Shown: positions 53,279-61,533 of the stretch, one piece after another
Layout of the letters: every line of letters starts with the position of its first letter
Position numbering within the stretch: the first letter of the stretch is position 1
NCBI RefSeq assembly: GCF_021390395.1
Contig: NZ_JAJUWT010000012.1
Coordinates: 186,001 to 250,000, forward strand
Source of the DNA: Saccharothrix sp. S26
Lineage (GTDB): Bacteria > Actinomycetota > Actinomycetes > Mycobacteriales > Pseudonocardiaceae
Reading direction: 5' to 3'
Length of the DNA stretch: 64,000 bases
Made by a program: the position numbers and the translations under genes
Notes under the pieces: model-generated
What the model saw: only the letters and a program-made list of their open reading frames with translations
Databases searched by the model: none
What the model was told of the DNA's origin: nothing

Positions 53279-53524
53279 GTGATCCGTCGTCTGCTGGTCG
53301 CCGTCGTCGCGGCACTCGGCGTCGCCGCCCTCGTGCCGGCCTCGGCCCAGGCCATCCCGGTGTGCAAGAGCGGCTACGCGTGCTTGTACCAGTGGTACGC
53401 CGACCCCGAGCACACGCAGTTCAACGGCTACCGGTCCGTCGACTGCTTCGGCAACGTCGAAACCTCCGGCGTGCAGCGCGGCTACCTGGAGTTCACCCAG
53501 GGGCGCTGCAACGTCCTGAGCTGA
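53279..53524 (+). CDS. small secreted DUF6289-like protein
   Basis: 81 residues: a signal peptide (RRLLVAVVAALGVAALVPAS, cleaved at AQA) and a mature ~55-residue part with four cysteines (IPVCKSGYACLY, VDCFGN, RCNVLS) likely forming two disulfides. It resembles DUF6289 proteins of unknown function. GTG start with a perfect AAGGAGGT site. The 254 bp before it hold no supported gene. Confidence 0.7.
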   Translation: MIRRLLVAVVAALGVAALVPASAQAIPVCKSGYACLYQWYADPEHTQFNGYRSVDCFGNVETSGVQRGYLEFTQGRCNVLS

Positions 53525-53655
53525 CGCGGTCGTCGCGGGACCGGCCGGCTCACCCCGCGACCGGAAGGCCACGGGTCCACGACCGCGCCGGGGTGATTCG
53601 CCGACCGTCCGCCGGACGTTCACCCCGCGTTCAGGTGTTCGGGGAAACCGGATGC

Positions 53656-54207
53656 GTGATCACCGGGCACCACACCGAGCACGCGCGCGACCTGGCGGCG
53701 AACCTCCTCGGTCGCACCGGGGACCGGTGGAGGCACACCGTCGCCGTGGCGGACCGCGCCGCCGAGCTGTCCACCACGGTTCCCACGACCGACCGCGACC
53801 TGCTCGTCGCCGCCGCGTGGCTGCACGACATCGGCTATGCGAAACCCACGGTGGACACCGGCTTCCACCCGCTCGACGGCGCCCGTCACCTGGACCGGCT
53901 CGGCTGGCCCCGCCGCGTCGCCGCCCTCGTCGCGCACCACTCGGGTGCCCGGTTCGTGGCCGCGGTCCTGGGCCTGGACGGCCCGCTCGACACCTACCCG
54001 CGGGAGGCGGGCCCCGTCGCCGACGCCCTGACCTACGCCGACCAAACCGTCGACAGCCGCGGTCATCGGGTGTCGATCCGCGACCGGCTGGCCGACATGT
54101 TGCACCGACACGGGCCCGACTCGCCCAACGCACGGGCCCACCACGTGCGCGAACCGCACTTGCTCGCGGTCGCCCAGAGGGTCGAGGCACGGGCCGCGAG
54201 CGCGTGA
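53656..54207 (+). CDS. HD-domain phosphohydrolase-like protein
   Basis: 183 residues with the HD metal-site pattern: H in DRWRHTVAVADRAAEL, then LLVAAAWLHDIGYAKP (the HD pair), H in FHPLDGARHL and the ALVAHHSGARF motif. HD proteins hydrolyse phosphate esters of nucleotides or related molecules. GTG at 53656 is the likely start. It stands alone, followed by the kdp relic. Confidence 0.75.
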   Translation: MITGHHTEHARDLAANLLGRTGDRWRHTVAVADRAAELSTTVPTTDRDLLVAAAWLHDIGYAKPTVDTGFHPLDGARHLDRLGWPRRVAALVAHHSGARFVAAVLGLDGPLDTYPREAGPVADALTYADQTVDSRGHRVSIRDRLADMLHRHGPDSPNARAHHVREPHLLAVAQRVEARAASA

Positions 54208-54248
54208 GCCCCAGCGCTGAGCGGGCCGTCGCGACACCGCCCCCTTCC

Positions 54249-54820
54249 CGGTGTCAACGACGCGTGGGGACAACCCGTTGACCGCCAAGGCCATCGCCGA
54301 CGAGGCCGGCGTGGACGACTTCCTCGCCGAGGCCGAACCGAGGACAAGCCGGCCCTGATCCGCGCGGAGCAGGAGGGCGGCAGGCTGGTCGCGATGACCG
54401 GCGACGGCACCAACGACGCCCCGGCCCTTGCGCGGTCGGACGTCGGCGTGGCCATGAACACCGGCACGTCGGCCGCCAAGGAGGCCGGGAACATGGTGGA
54501 CCTGGACTCCGACCGACCAAGCTGATCGAGATCGTGTGGATCGGCAAGCAGTTGCCGATCACGCGTGGCGCGCTGACGACGTTCAGCGTGGCCAACGACC
54601 CGGCGAAGTACTTCGCGATCCTGTCCGCGGTGATCTTCAACGCGCTGATCATCGTCGCGCTGATCCCGCCGGCCCTGCGCGGCGTGCGCTGCAAGCCCGC
54701 CGACGCCGCGGCGCTGTTGCGGCGGAACTTGCTGGTCCACGGCTCGGCGGCATCGTCACGCCGTTCGCCGGGATCTGGCTCATCGACCTGCTCGTCCGCC
54801 TCATCCCCGGAATCGGGTGA
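54249..54820 (+). pseudogene. kdpB: kdpB relic, C-terminal third
   Basis: In shifting frames the stretch spells the C-terminal part of the K+-ATPase Kdp[61 protein letters not shown], then [20 protein letters not shown] and [20 protein letters not shown]. Small indels near 54345, 54520 and 54745 break it, and the catalytic Asp and N-terminal domains are gone. The potassium pump is not functional here. Confidence 0.8.
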
Positions 54821-54934
54821 CCACCGTGCTCAAGCAAACCATCGCCGGCTGCGACGGTCGGGCCGCCGGGTTCCTCGGCGAACCCGGGTGTCAACGCCAC
54901 CGCGCTCAACCGCGCGATCGAGGGTGCCGGGTGA
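54817..54934 (+). pseudogene. kdpC: kdpC relic
   Basis: A GTG overlapping the kdpB stop opens [11 protein letters not shown], and in another frame [24 protein letters not shown] residues follow, the conserved GEP-x-VN-x-x-x-LN of KdpC. Most of the gene is deleted. With the kdpB relic it shows that a kdp operon once lay here. Confidence 0.6.
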
Positions 54935-54986
54935 CGGAGGCTCGAACGCGGGTCGCCTCGGGCTTTGCCCGGCCACTACTCAGTGA

Positions 54987-55001
54987 TACTGTCTAGCGGT
55001 A
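54987..55001 (+). promoter_or_regulatory. PadR operator candidate
   Basis: TACTG-TCTAG-CGGTA is an imperfect 15-bp palindrome 41 bp before the PadR gene, overlapping a GATACT promoter-like hexamer. PadR proteins often repress their own operon from such a site. Confidence 0.45.
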
Positions 55002-55042
55002 GTCAGCGTCACCGAGTACCGGGAGGGCGAAGAGGCCGTGCG

Positions 55043-55369
55043 ATGGACGACCTGACGGAGATGCTGAAGGGCACGCTCGAGGGCTGCGTGCTGGAGATCA
55101 TCGGCAGCGAGGAGACGTACGGGTACGCCATCACGCGTCGGCTGAACGACCTCGGCTTCACCGAGGTCGTCGTGGGCACGGTGTACGCGATCTTGCTGCG
55201 GTTGGAGCGGAAAGGGCTCGTCGGGATGGCGAAGCGGCCGTCCGAACAGGGCCCGCCGCGCAAGTTCTACGCGCTCAACGAGGCGGGGCGCGCGGAGCTC
55301 GCGGCGTTCTGGGTGAAGTGGGAGTACGTCTCGTCGCGGATCGACAAGCTCAGGGAGGGTGGGGGATGA
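55043..55369 (+). CDS. PadR-family regulator
   Basis: 108 residues of the short PadR subgroup: DLTEMLKGTLEGCVLEIIGS, TYGYAITRRLNDLGFTEV, GTVYAILLRLERKGLVGM and the wing GPPRKFYALNEAGRAEL. ATG at 55043 follows AGAGG. It overlaps the first DUF1048 gene by four bases (ATGA), the common PadR-DUF1048 operon of actinomycetes. It likely represses this operon. Confidence 0.85.
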   Translation: MDDLTEMLKGTLEGCVLEIIGSEETYGYAITRRLNDLGFTEVVVGTVYAILLRLERKGLVGMAKRPSEQGPPRKFYALNEAGRAELAAFWVKWEYVSSRIDKLREGGG

Positions 55370-55722
55370 GGTTCTGGGAGACCGTCACCGGCAGTGATCT
55401 CACCAGGCGGTGGAAGGCGTTCGAAGCCAGGGCGGGGGCCTTGCCGGCCGAACACCGGGCGGCCTGGGAGCAGGTCAAGGGTCACCTCTTCGCGTACGGG
55501 GACTTCACCGGCCGGAACCTGGTGCCGATCCTCGACGGCGTGCTCGGCCTGCTCGAGGAGACGGCGGCCGACGGGCAGGACGTGCACGAGGTGCTGGGTG
55601 ACGACGTCAAGGGCTTCTGCGCCGCGCTCGCCGGCGAAGAAGGGGCCCGCACCTACCGCGACCGGTGGCGCGAGCAGGTGAACAGGAACGTGGCGAGGAA
55701 ACTGGCCCGGCTGGGAGGCTGA
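55366..55722 (+). CDS. DUF1048 protein 1
   Basis: 118 residues, helical, matching DUF1048: DLTRRWKAFEARAGALPAEH, AWEQVKGHLFAYGDFTGRNL, and GDDVKGFCAALAGEEGARTY. Function unknown. It is coupled to PadR upstream and followed at once by a second DUF1048 gene. Confidence 0.8.
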   Translation: MRFWETVTGSDLTRRWKAFEARAGALPAEHRAAWEQVKGHLFAYGDFTGRNLVPILDGVLGLLEETAADGQDVHEVLGDDVKGFCAALAGEEGARTYRDRWREQVNRNVARKLARLGG

Positions 55723-55723
55723 C

Positions 55724-56050
55724 GTGGGCATCCGAGGCATCATCGACGGCAAGAGGTACTGGCGGGCGCACGTGGCGAGGGTGAAGGCGCTCCCGCCCGA
55801 CTACCGGATCGTCTACGAGGAGATGCAGAAGTACTTCTTCAAGGTCGGACCGGTCGACCTGGCCGACGGCACCCTGCTCTCGGGCATCGTCGACTTCTTC
55901 GAAGAGGGCGTCGCGACGGGCAAGGGTGTCCTGGAACTCATCGGCGACGACGTGGCCGCCTTCTGCGACGACCTGATCAAGGACTCGCGCACCTACACGG
56001 ACATCCACCGGGAGTCGATCGACGGGAAACCCGGCACAGCCGGGACGTGA
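55724..56050 (+). CDS. DUF1048 protein 2
   Basis: 108 residues, a paralogue of its neighbour: KRYWRAHVARVKALPPDYRI, VYEEMQKYFFKVG, and LELIGDDVAAFCDDLIKDSR. It starts with GTG one base after the upstream stop. Pairs of DUF1048 proteins behind PadR are conserved and may act as heteromers; the function is unknown. Confidence 0.8.
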   Translation: MGIRGIIDGKRYWRAHVARVKALPPDYRIVYEEMQKYFFKVGPVDLADGTLLSGIVDFFEEGVATGKGVLELIGDDVAAFCDDLIKDSRTYTDIHRESIDGKPGTAGT

Positions 56051-56144
56051 TGCCTGGCGGCCTCGACCGCACAGGAGCGGCTTCACACGCTCAGCAGCTC
56101 ACCAGCACCGCAGCGAGCAAGGCCGGATTTCGCTGCGCAGCGCT

Positions 56145-56900
56145 CTAGGGTTCCCGCATCCGGGATCTGAGCACGTCGAACTCGCACCCCGGCGCGTCCG
56201 GGTCGAAGCCGTGCTCGATCAGCCAGCGCGACGCCACCAGGCTGCGCAGCGACCACCAGGCGCGGATCACGGCGTGGTCCGCGCCGGTGCCGTAACCGGC
56301 GAGCAGGTCGTCCAGGCGTTCCTCGTGCCCGAGCGTCAAGGTGGCCAGGTCGAACATGGCGTCGCCGGGGGCCGCCTCGGACCAGTCGATGACGCCCGTG
56401 ACCTCGTCACCGTCCACGAACACGTGGGTGATCTGGAGGTCGCCGTGGATGAACACCGGTTTCCACGGCCGCAGCGCGGCCGTGGCGATCTCGCGGTTGC
56501 GCCGGACCACCTCGGCGGGCAGGACGCCGTTGGCGAGCAGCCACGCGCACTCGCGGTCGAGTTCGGCGGCCACGTCGTCGAGCCCGCGCCCCGGCCACGG
56601 CGGCAACGGCGCGTCGTGCAACCTCCGGATCGCGGCACCGGCCGCGGCCCACGCCGCCGGGGACGCGGTCGACGGTGCGCCGAGGACACCGAGCGCTTCA
56701 CCGGGCACGGCGGCGATCGCGAGCACGGGCGGTTCGCGCCAGAGCACCGCCGGGGTGGGCACCGGGGCCATCGCCATCGCCCGCACCTCGACGTCGGCGT
56801 GCGCCGGGTCGCCGTCGACCTTCAGGAACACGTCGCCGACGCGCAGCGTCGCGCGCTGCCGGTGGGCGACGACGACCTCGACCGCTTCCATGTCGGCCAT
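56145..56900 (-). CDS. aminoglycoside-phosphotransferase-family kinase
   Basis: 251 residues of the APH/choline kinase-like fold: the N-lobe RATLRVGDVFLKVDGDP with the ATP-binding Lys, the catalytic loop FIHGDLQITHVFVDGDEV (HGD-x-x-x-x-H, where H stands in for N) and the metal motif VIDWSEAAPGDAMFDLA. It probably phosphorylates a small molecule. The His in place of Asn in the catalytic loop is common in this subgroup. ATG at 56900 (or 56891) starts it. Confidence 0.8.
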   Translation of the reverse strand: MADMEAVEVVVAHRQRATLRVGDVFLKVDGDPAHADVEVRAMAMAPVPTPAVLWREPPVLAIAAVPGEALGVLGAPSTASPAAWAAAGAAIRRLHDAPLPPWPGRGLDDVAAELDRECAWLLANGVLPAEVVRRNREIATAALRPWKPVFIHGDLQITHVFVDGDEVTGVIDWSEAAPGDAMFDLATLTLGHEERLDDLLAGYGTGADHAVIRAWWSLRSLVASRWLIEHGFDPDAPGCEFDVLRSRMREP

Positions 56901-56956
56901 CCTGGCGGGGACGGCCGCCGATATCGCCCGATTTTCCGGGCGGTGGCCGTGCCGGG

Positions 56957-59299
56957 TCACTCGCGTTCGTGACGGGACGCGACGCGCGCGGTGGTCGCGA
57001 GGCGGAGCGTGCGGAGGCGGCCGCGCACGCGGAGGGCGTCGCGGGTCCGGTGTTGTGCCTGGTACAGGTGCAGTGCTTCCTCCCAGGCGGTGCGTGCTCG
57101 GTCGGGTCGGCCGCCGGCGGCGTGCGCCTCGGCCAGGTTGTCCAGGGTGCGGGCGACCTGGAACCGGTGGTCCGCGTCGCGGTAGAGGTCCAGTGCCTCT
57201 TGGTAGAACGCGACGGCGCGCTCGTGGTCGCCGGCGTGGTGGTGGCTGTAGCCCAGGCTGTCCGCGGCCGCCGCTTGGCCGTTGCGGTTGTCGTGTTCGC
57301 GGTGCAGGTCCAGCGCTTCCCGGCAGTAGCGGCGGGCCAGGTCGTGGTCGCCGGTTCGTGCGGCGTACCAGCCGGCGTCGTTGAGCGCGTAGGCAAGCCA
57401 CACCGGGTTGTCGAGGGAGCGGAACAGGTCCAGCGCACGGATCGCGTGGTCGAAGGCACGCTGGTCGTCCCCCTTCGCCTCCCACGCGCCCGCGAGGTCG
57501 TGCAGCGTGGTGCCCTGCGCGACCCGGTCACCCTGCCGCTCGGCCAGGTCGAGCGCGTGGTGGAGGTGCCCGATCGCGTCGTCCCACCGGGCCGTCGTCA
57601 CGTAGGCGTTGCCGAGGTTGCGGTGGGCCGACGCGCGTTGGGCGTCGTCGAGGTGGTCGCCGACGGCCAGCGCCGCCTCCCACGACACGACTCGGTGCCG
57701 GAGGTGGCCCTGGCGGTAGTTGTAGGTGTTCAGCACCCAGGCCAGCTCCCAGACCGCGGAGTGCCAACCGCGCTCCGCGGCGGTGCGCTGGGCCGCGAGC
57801 AGGCACGGGTGCTCGTCGTCGAACCACGCCAGGGCGGCCGCGACGTCGGTCGGCGGGTCGACGTGGTGGGTGGTGCTCACCCGGTCGGCGGTGACCGGTG
57901 GGCGGTGCGGGGCGAGCAGGAGGTCGGCGGCACGGCCGGTGTCGACCAGGTAGTCGACCAGCCGCCGCAACGCCGCCCCGCTCGGCAGTCCCGCCGCGGT
58001 GTCCACCGCGTACTGCCGCACGAGGTCGTGCATCACGTACCGGCCGCGGGCGTCCCGGCCGATCAGGGAGGTCTCCACCAAGCCCTGGAGCACCCGGCTG
58101 GTCCGCGCCGGCGTCGTCGCCGTCAGGTTGACCGCGGCGGCCAGGCCGATGTCCGGTCCGGGCGCGAGGCCGACCAGCGCGAAGGCCGACCGCTGCTCGT
58201 CGGTCAACATCCGGTGCGACCACGAGAAGACGGCGGGCAGGCTCGCGGCCGGGTCGTCGTCGTCCAGCGCGCCGAGGCCGAGGGAGCGCAGCTCGGCGGC
58301 GAACGTGGCCAGCGGCACGCGCGGGTTGGCTCGGGCCCTGGCCCCGATCACGGTCAGCGCCAACGGGAAGCCGCCGCACGACCCGACCAGCTCGGTCACC
58401 GCGGCCGGTTCGGCGCGTGGCCGCACCTGACCCAGGTACCGGACCAGCAGCGCCCGGGACTGGTCCTCGTCGAACGCGTCCAACGGCAGGTGGTGCGCCC
58501 CGCACCCGGCGACCAGGCCGGTGAGCGCCCGGCGGCTGGTCACCAGCACCGCGCACCCGGCGCCACCGGGCAGCAGCGGCAGCACCTGGAGCGCGTCGGC
58601 GGCGTTGTCCAGCACGACCAGCACCCGGCGGTCGGCGAGCAGGCTGCGGTACAGGCCCTGTTGCGCCTGGAGGTCGGCCGGGACGTCACCGCCGGCCACG
58701 CCGAGCGCACCCAGGAAGCCGCGCAGCACGACGACCGGGTCCGCCGGCGGGCTGCCGGGGCTGAACCCCTGCAGGTCGGCGAACAACTGCCCGTCGGGGA
58801 AGCGGTCGGCTGCGCGGTGGGCCCAGTGCAGCGCGAGCCACGTCTTGCCGATGCCACCGCAACCGGACACCACGGCGACCGGCGTGCCACCCGCGCCCTC
58901 CCCCAGGACGGCGGTCAGCTCGGCCAGGTCGGTGGTGCGCCCGGTGAACCGCGTCGGCGCCGGTGGGAGCTGCCGCGGCACCGGCGTGGCCGACCGGGGC
59001 GGCTCCTCGTCGCGGACGGGGCCGGTCGCGCGGCGGAGGTTGACGAACCCCAGTTCGACGTCGGACGCGACGCCGAGGACCGCGCGGAACGCCTCCCGGT
59101 ACTCGGCATTGGGCCAGCGGATGACACCTCGTTCGAGCTTGGCGACGTAGTGGGCGTCCAGCTCGGCCCGCCGGCCGTGCCGGTCCCACAGGTGGGCGTT
59201 CACCAGCTCGGCCAGCTCCTGCCGGGACAGGTGCTCACCGGCGTGCTCGCGGGACCGCGCGCGTTCGCGCGCGGCGCGCAACAGCCCGTCGCCCCCCAC
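56957..59299 (-). CDS. HTH-NB-ARC-TPR STAND regulator
   Basis: 780 residues. Residues 22-80 form an HTH-like domain (HLSRQELAELVNAHLWDRHG, HYVAKLERGVIRWP). An NB-ARC ATPase follows with P-loop GCGGIGKT (146-153), Walker B VLVVLDNAAD and the MHD-like motif YVMHDLVRQYA. The C-terminal ~230 residues are TPRs (HRNLGNAYVTTARWDDAIGH, ADSLGYSHHHAGDHERAVAF). It is an AfsR-like STAND regulator without a BTAD domain. GTG at 59299 is chosen after GGGGGAGGT. It diverges from the SH3/RiPP genes and could regulate them; that link is inference. Confidence 0.85.
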   Translation of the reverse strand: MGGDGLLRAARERARSREHAGEHLSRQELAELVNAHLWDRHGRRAELDAHYVAKLERGVIRWPNAEYREAFRAVLGVASDVELGFVNLRRATGPVRDEEPPRSATPVPRQLPPAPTRFTGRTTDLAELTAVLGEGAGGTPVAVVSGCGGIGKTWLALHWAHRAADRFPDGQLFADLQGFSPGSPPADPVVVLRGFLGALGVAGGDVPADLQAQQGLYRSLLADRRVLVVLDNAADALQVLPLLPGGAGCAVLVTSRRALTGLVAGCGAHHLPLDAFDEDQSRALLVRYLGQVRPRAEPAAVTELVGSCGGFPLALTVIGARARANPRVPLATFAAELRSLGLGALDDDDPAASLPAVFSWSHRMLTDEQRSAFALVGLAPGPDIGLAAAVNLTATTPARTSRVLQGLVETSLIGRDARGRYVMHDLVRQYAVDTAAGLPSGAALRRLVDYLVDTGRAADLLLAPHRPPVTADRVSTTHHVDPPTDVAAALAWFDDEHPCLLAAQRTAAERGWHSAVWELAWVLNTYNYRQGHLRHRVVSWEAALAVGDHLDDAQRASAHRNLGNAYVTTARWDDAIGHLHHALDLAERQGDRVAQGTTLHDLAGAWEAKGDDQRAFDHAIRALDLFRSLDNPVWLAYALNDAGWYAARTGDHDLARRYCREALDLHREHDNRNGQAAAADSLGYSHHHAGDHERAVAFYQEALDLYRDADHRFQVARTLDNLAEAHAAGGRPDRARTAWEEALHLYQAQHRTRDALRVRGRLRTLRLATTARVASRHERE

Positions 59300-59392
59300 G
59301 TCGACCTCCCCCTGTGGTGGCTCCCCCGATCCAGCGTCACCACGCCCGGAACGGCTGTCAACCACGGGCCGCGAGGTCAAGGGACGGCACCG

Positions 59393-59431
59393 GGGAGGTT
59401 TCGGTGGACCTCGCCTCCCCCGAAACCTCCC
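59393..59431. promoter_or_regulatory. 12-bp inverted repeat in divergent gap
   Basis: GGGAGGTTTCGG (59393-59404) and its perfect complement (59420-59431) with a 15-bp loop lie midway between the STAND regulator and the SH3-like gene. As both genes read outward, an operator is more likely than a terminator. Confidence 0.55.
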
Positions 59432-59507
59432 TCCGCGACCGCGCGCCGCCGGTCCAGGGTGGGAGCACGGGCCCGGGAGGACCGGGCACGACGGGAAAGG
59501 GGGGAAG

Positions 59508-59852
59508 ATGAGGGCTCACGCGATGGGGGCGTTGCGCAGGCTCACCTTGATCGCCGCGGCGGTGTTCCTGGCACTGGGGGTGGGCACCGCGAGCGCGCAG
59601 GCCACGCCGAGGCTCGCGGTCGCCGACGACGTGGCGATCGCGGCCGACTGCAACTACGTGGTCGTCGTGCCGGTCAGTCGCATCAGGAGCGGTCCGGGCA
59701 CGCAGTACTCGGTCGTGCGGACGAAGTACCAGGGGGACCGCCTGACCGGCCCGGCGTACTGCGTGCCGACCAGCAACGGCTGGTGGGTGGTCTACCTGAG
59801 CACCGGCGGCCTGGGCTACGCGCCGAAGGCGGACCTGCGCTACACCGGCTGA
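59508..59852 (+). CDS. secreted SH3-like protein
   Basis: 114 residues: a signal peptide (LRRLTLIAAAVFLALGVGTA, cleaved after ASAQA) and a bacterial SH3 domain with the IRSGPGTQYSVVRTKYQGDR turn and GWWVVYLSTGGLGYAPKADL. SH3b proteins bind peptidoglycan or act as inhibitors or toxins in the cell wall zone. ATG follows AAAGGGGGGAAG. It ends 56 bp before the RiPP precursor with a hairpin between, so the two may share a promoter. Confidence 0.75.
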   Translation: MRAHAMGALRRLTLIAAAVFLALGVGTASAQATPRLAVADDVAIAADCNYVVVVPVSRIRSGPGTQYSVVRTKYQGDRLTGPAYCVPTSNGWWVVYLSTGGLGYAPKADLRYTG

Positions 59853-59854
59853 CC

Positions 59855-59875
59855 GCGCGGACCGCCGATCCGCGC
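59855..59875 (+). terminator. short hairpin after SH3-like gene
   Basis: GCGCGGA (59855-59861) pairs with TCCGCGC (59869-59875) around a 7-nt loop, directly after the SH3-like stop. It may end that transcript or partly separate it from the RiPP genes. Confidence 0.45.
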
Positions 59876-59908
59876 CCCGACCACATCCGTTCAAGAGGAG
59901 GTGTTGAC

Positions 59909-59992
59909 ATGCGCAAGGCACTGCTCGCCGCGGCCGTCGTCCTCGGCTTCGCGCGCAAGGACCGCTTGGTCGCCCCGTACAACTACTACTGA
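59909..59992 (+). CDS. cittilin-like RiPP precursor peptide
   Basis: A 27-codon gene: ATG at 59909 behind GAGGAGGT (8 bases), TGA at 59990. The leader has Lys3, a hydrophobic Ala/Val/Leu segment (residues 5-14) and FARKDRLVAP (14-23). The last four residues are Tyr-Asn-Tyr-Tyr. In cittilin, a P450 crosslinks the C-terminal Tyr-Ile-Tyr-Tyr of a short precursor into a bicyclic tetrapeptide; biarylitides use a Tyr-Tyr-His version. The P450 65 bp downstream fits this pathway. No methyltransferase (CitC-like) is nearby, so an unmethylated product is expected. The alternative is a truncated signal peptide, but the strong ribosome site and the P450 argue against it. Confidence 0.75.
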   Translation: MRKALLAAAVVLGFARKDRLVAPYNYY

Positions 59993-60000
59993 TCCGCCGT

Positions 60001-60036
60001 CCCGGTGGGCCGTCCCGCAGCGGGCGGCCCACCGGG
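60001..60036 (+). terminator. attenuating hairpin between precursor and P450
   Basis: CCCGGTGGGCCG (60001-60012) pairs perfectly with CGGCCCACCGGG (60025-60036); the loop can also pair. It lies 9 bases after the precursor stop and 20 before the P450 start. Such hairpins let precursor message exceed enzyme message in RiPP operons. Confidence 0.7.
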
Positions 60037-60056
60037 CGTTCGAAGGAGCGTCGACC

Positions 60057-61373
60057 ATGCGCGCAACGCCGTCCACACCGGACACCGCGGCCGCGGTGCC
60101 GGGGCCCCGGGGCGGGGCGGTCCTGGGGAACCTGGCCGAGTTCACCGAGAACCCGCTGGGTTTCGTGACCTCGGCGGTGCGCGAGCACGGCGACGTGGTG
60201 GCGCTCGGCACCGGCAACGTGCTGCTGGCCCACCCCGGAGACGTCGAACGCGTGCTGGTCGACCGCGACGGGGCGTTCACCAAGACCTCGACCCGCACCC
60301 TGACCCGCACCCGCCGGCGCGGCTTCCCGGACGCGATGATGAACAGCGACGGCGCGCGGTGGCGGGCCAAGCGCGACCGGGTCGGTCACGGGTTCAGCCG
60401 GTCGCTGGTCGCCACCGCGGCGGACGTCACGCTCGCCGGGGCGGCCCGCCTCGCCGCCGACCTGCCCACCGGGCGGCCGGTCGACCCCGCGCCCGCCGTG
60501 GCGCGGCACGCGCTGCGCGGGATCACCCGGCTGATGTTCGGCCGGGCGGTGGACGACGCGGACGCCGACGCGGTCGGCCGGCTCGTGGACTGCGTGATGC
60601 GGGCCTCGACGTCACCGGTCGCCCTGCCGGGTTGGCTGCCGACGCCGGCCAACGTGCGGATGCGCCGGGCCTTGGGTGAGGTCGACGACGTGGTGGCCCG
60701 CATCGCCGCCGGCACCTCCGGCGACGGGCCCGTCCTGGCCGCGCTGCTCGCCGACCGGCCGCCGCGCGCGGAGCTGCGCGACGAACTGGCCACGCTGGTG
60801 CTGTCCGGGTTCGAGACGACGAAGAACGCCGTGCTGTGGACCTGCGACCTGCTGGCCCGCCACCCCGACCACGCCGACCGGGTCGCCGCCGAGATGACCG
60901 CGGCGGTGTCGGCGCGACACGCCGGCGCGGGCCTGCTGGAGGCGCTGCCGTCCACGTCGGCGGTGGTCCGCGAGTCGCTCCGGCTGTTCCCGCCCGCGTG
61001 GCTGACCAGCCGCGAGTCGACGCGGGACGAGGAGTTCGGCGGCCACCGCGTCCCGGCGGGCACCACGGTGACGGTGAGCCAGTGGGTGACCCACCGGGAT
61101 CCGCGGTGGTTCCCCGACCCCGACGGGTTCCGGCCGGCGCGCTGGTCCGGCACGGGGCCCGGCGCGCCGCGCGGCGCGTACTTCCCGTTCGGGCTCGGAC
61201 CCCGCGCGTGCATCGGTGCGGCGGTGGCCCTGGCCGAGGTCGTCGTGACCGTGGCCGACCTGGCGCGCCGCTTCCACCTCACCCTGGCGACGCCGGCACG
61301 TCCCCGCCCCGCCCTGTCCCTTCAGCCGGACGGCCTGCGACTGTCGTTCACGGCTCGTGCGCGCGGGGGTTGA
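60057..61373 (+). CDS. cytochrome P450, likely RiPP crosslinking enzyme
   Basis: 438 residues with all P450 landmarks: the I-helix SGFETTKN (250-257), the K-helix E-x-x-R in RESLRLFPP (305-313), FRPARW (358-363), and the haem loop FPFGLGPRACIG (376-387) with Cys385. ATG at 60057 follows AAGGAG. Class I bacterial P450s of this size crosslink Tyr residues in cittilin and biarylitide precursors. The nearest partner, the Tyr-Asn-Tyr-Tyr peptide, is the natural substrate candidate. Ferredoxin and reductase are not in the window. P450 identity is certain; the substrate is inferred. Confidence 0.85.
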   Translation: MRATPSTPDTAAAVPGPRGGAVLGNLAEFTENPLGFVTSAVREHGDVVALGTGNVLLAHPGDVERVLVDRDGAFTKTSTRTLTRTRRRGFPDAMMNSDGARWRAKRDRVGHGFSRSLVATAADVTLAGAARLAADLPTGRPVDPAPAVARHALRGITRLMFGRAVDDADADAVGRLVDCVMRASTSPVALPGWLPTPANVRMRRALGEVDDVVARIAAGTSGDGPVLAALLADRPPRAELRDELATLVLSGFETTKNAVLWTCDLLARHPDHADRVAAEMTAAVSARHAGAGLLEALPSTSAVVRESLRLFPPAWLTSRESTRDEEFGGHRVPAGTTVTVSQWVTHRDPRWFPDPDGFRPARWSGTGPGAPRGAYFPFGLGPRACIGAAVALAEVVVTVADLARRFHLTLATPARPRPALSLQPDGLRLSFTARARGG

Positions 61374-61533
61374 GCCGGCACACCCCGGACGACCGGTACC
61401 GAACGCGGTGGCCCTGGATCGGCATGATCCGGCGCCACGTGGGTACCCTGCCGCTCGGTCGTTCGCCTGGTCGTCTCCAGTTCCGGGCTGGACCGCCGGC
61501 GACCGGTTCGAGCGACGGGGATGGTTGACGCAC

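Noticed and set aside
56675..59992. Long plus-strand frame running across the STAND gene and ending with the RiPP residues
   Set aside because: Its first 1000 codons are antisense to the STAND gene and of shadow composition; only the final 27 codons, with their own ATG and ribosome site, are real.
59909..59992. Reading the 27-codon gene as a truncated signal peptide of a lost secreted protein
   Set aside because: The hydrophobic part is short and followed by RKDR and an aromatic tail with an immediate stop; no downstream coding remnant exists before the hairpin and P450. Kept as an alternative only.
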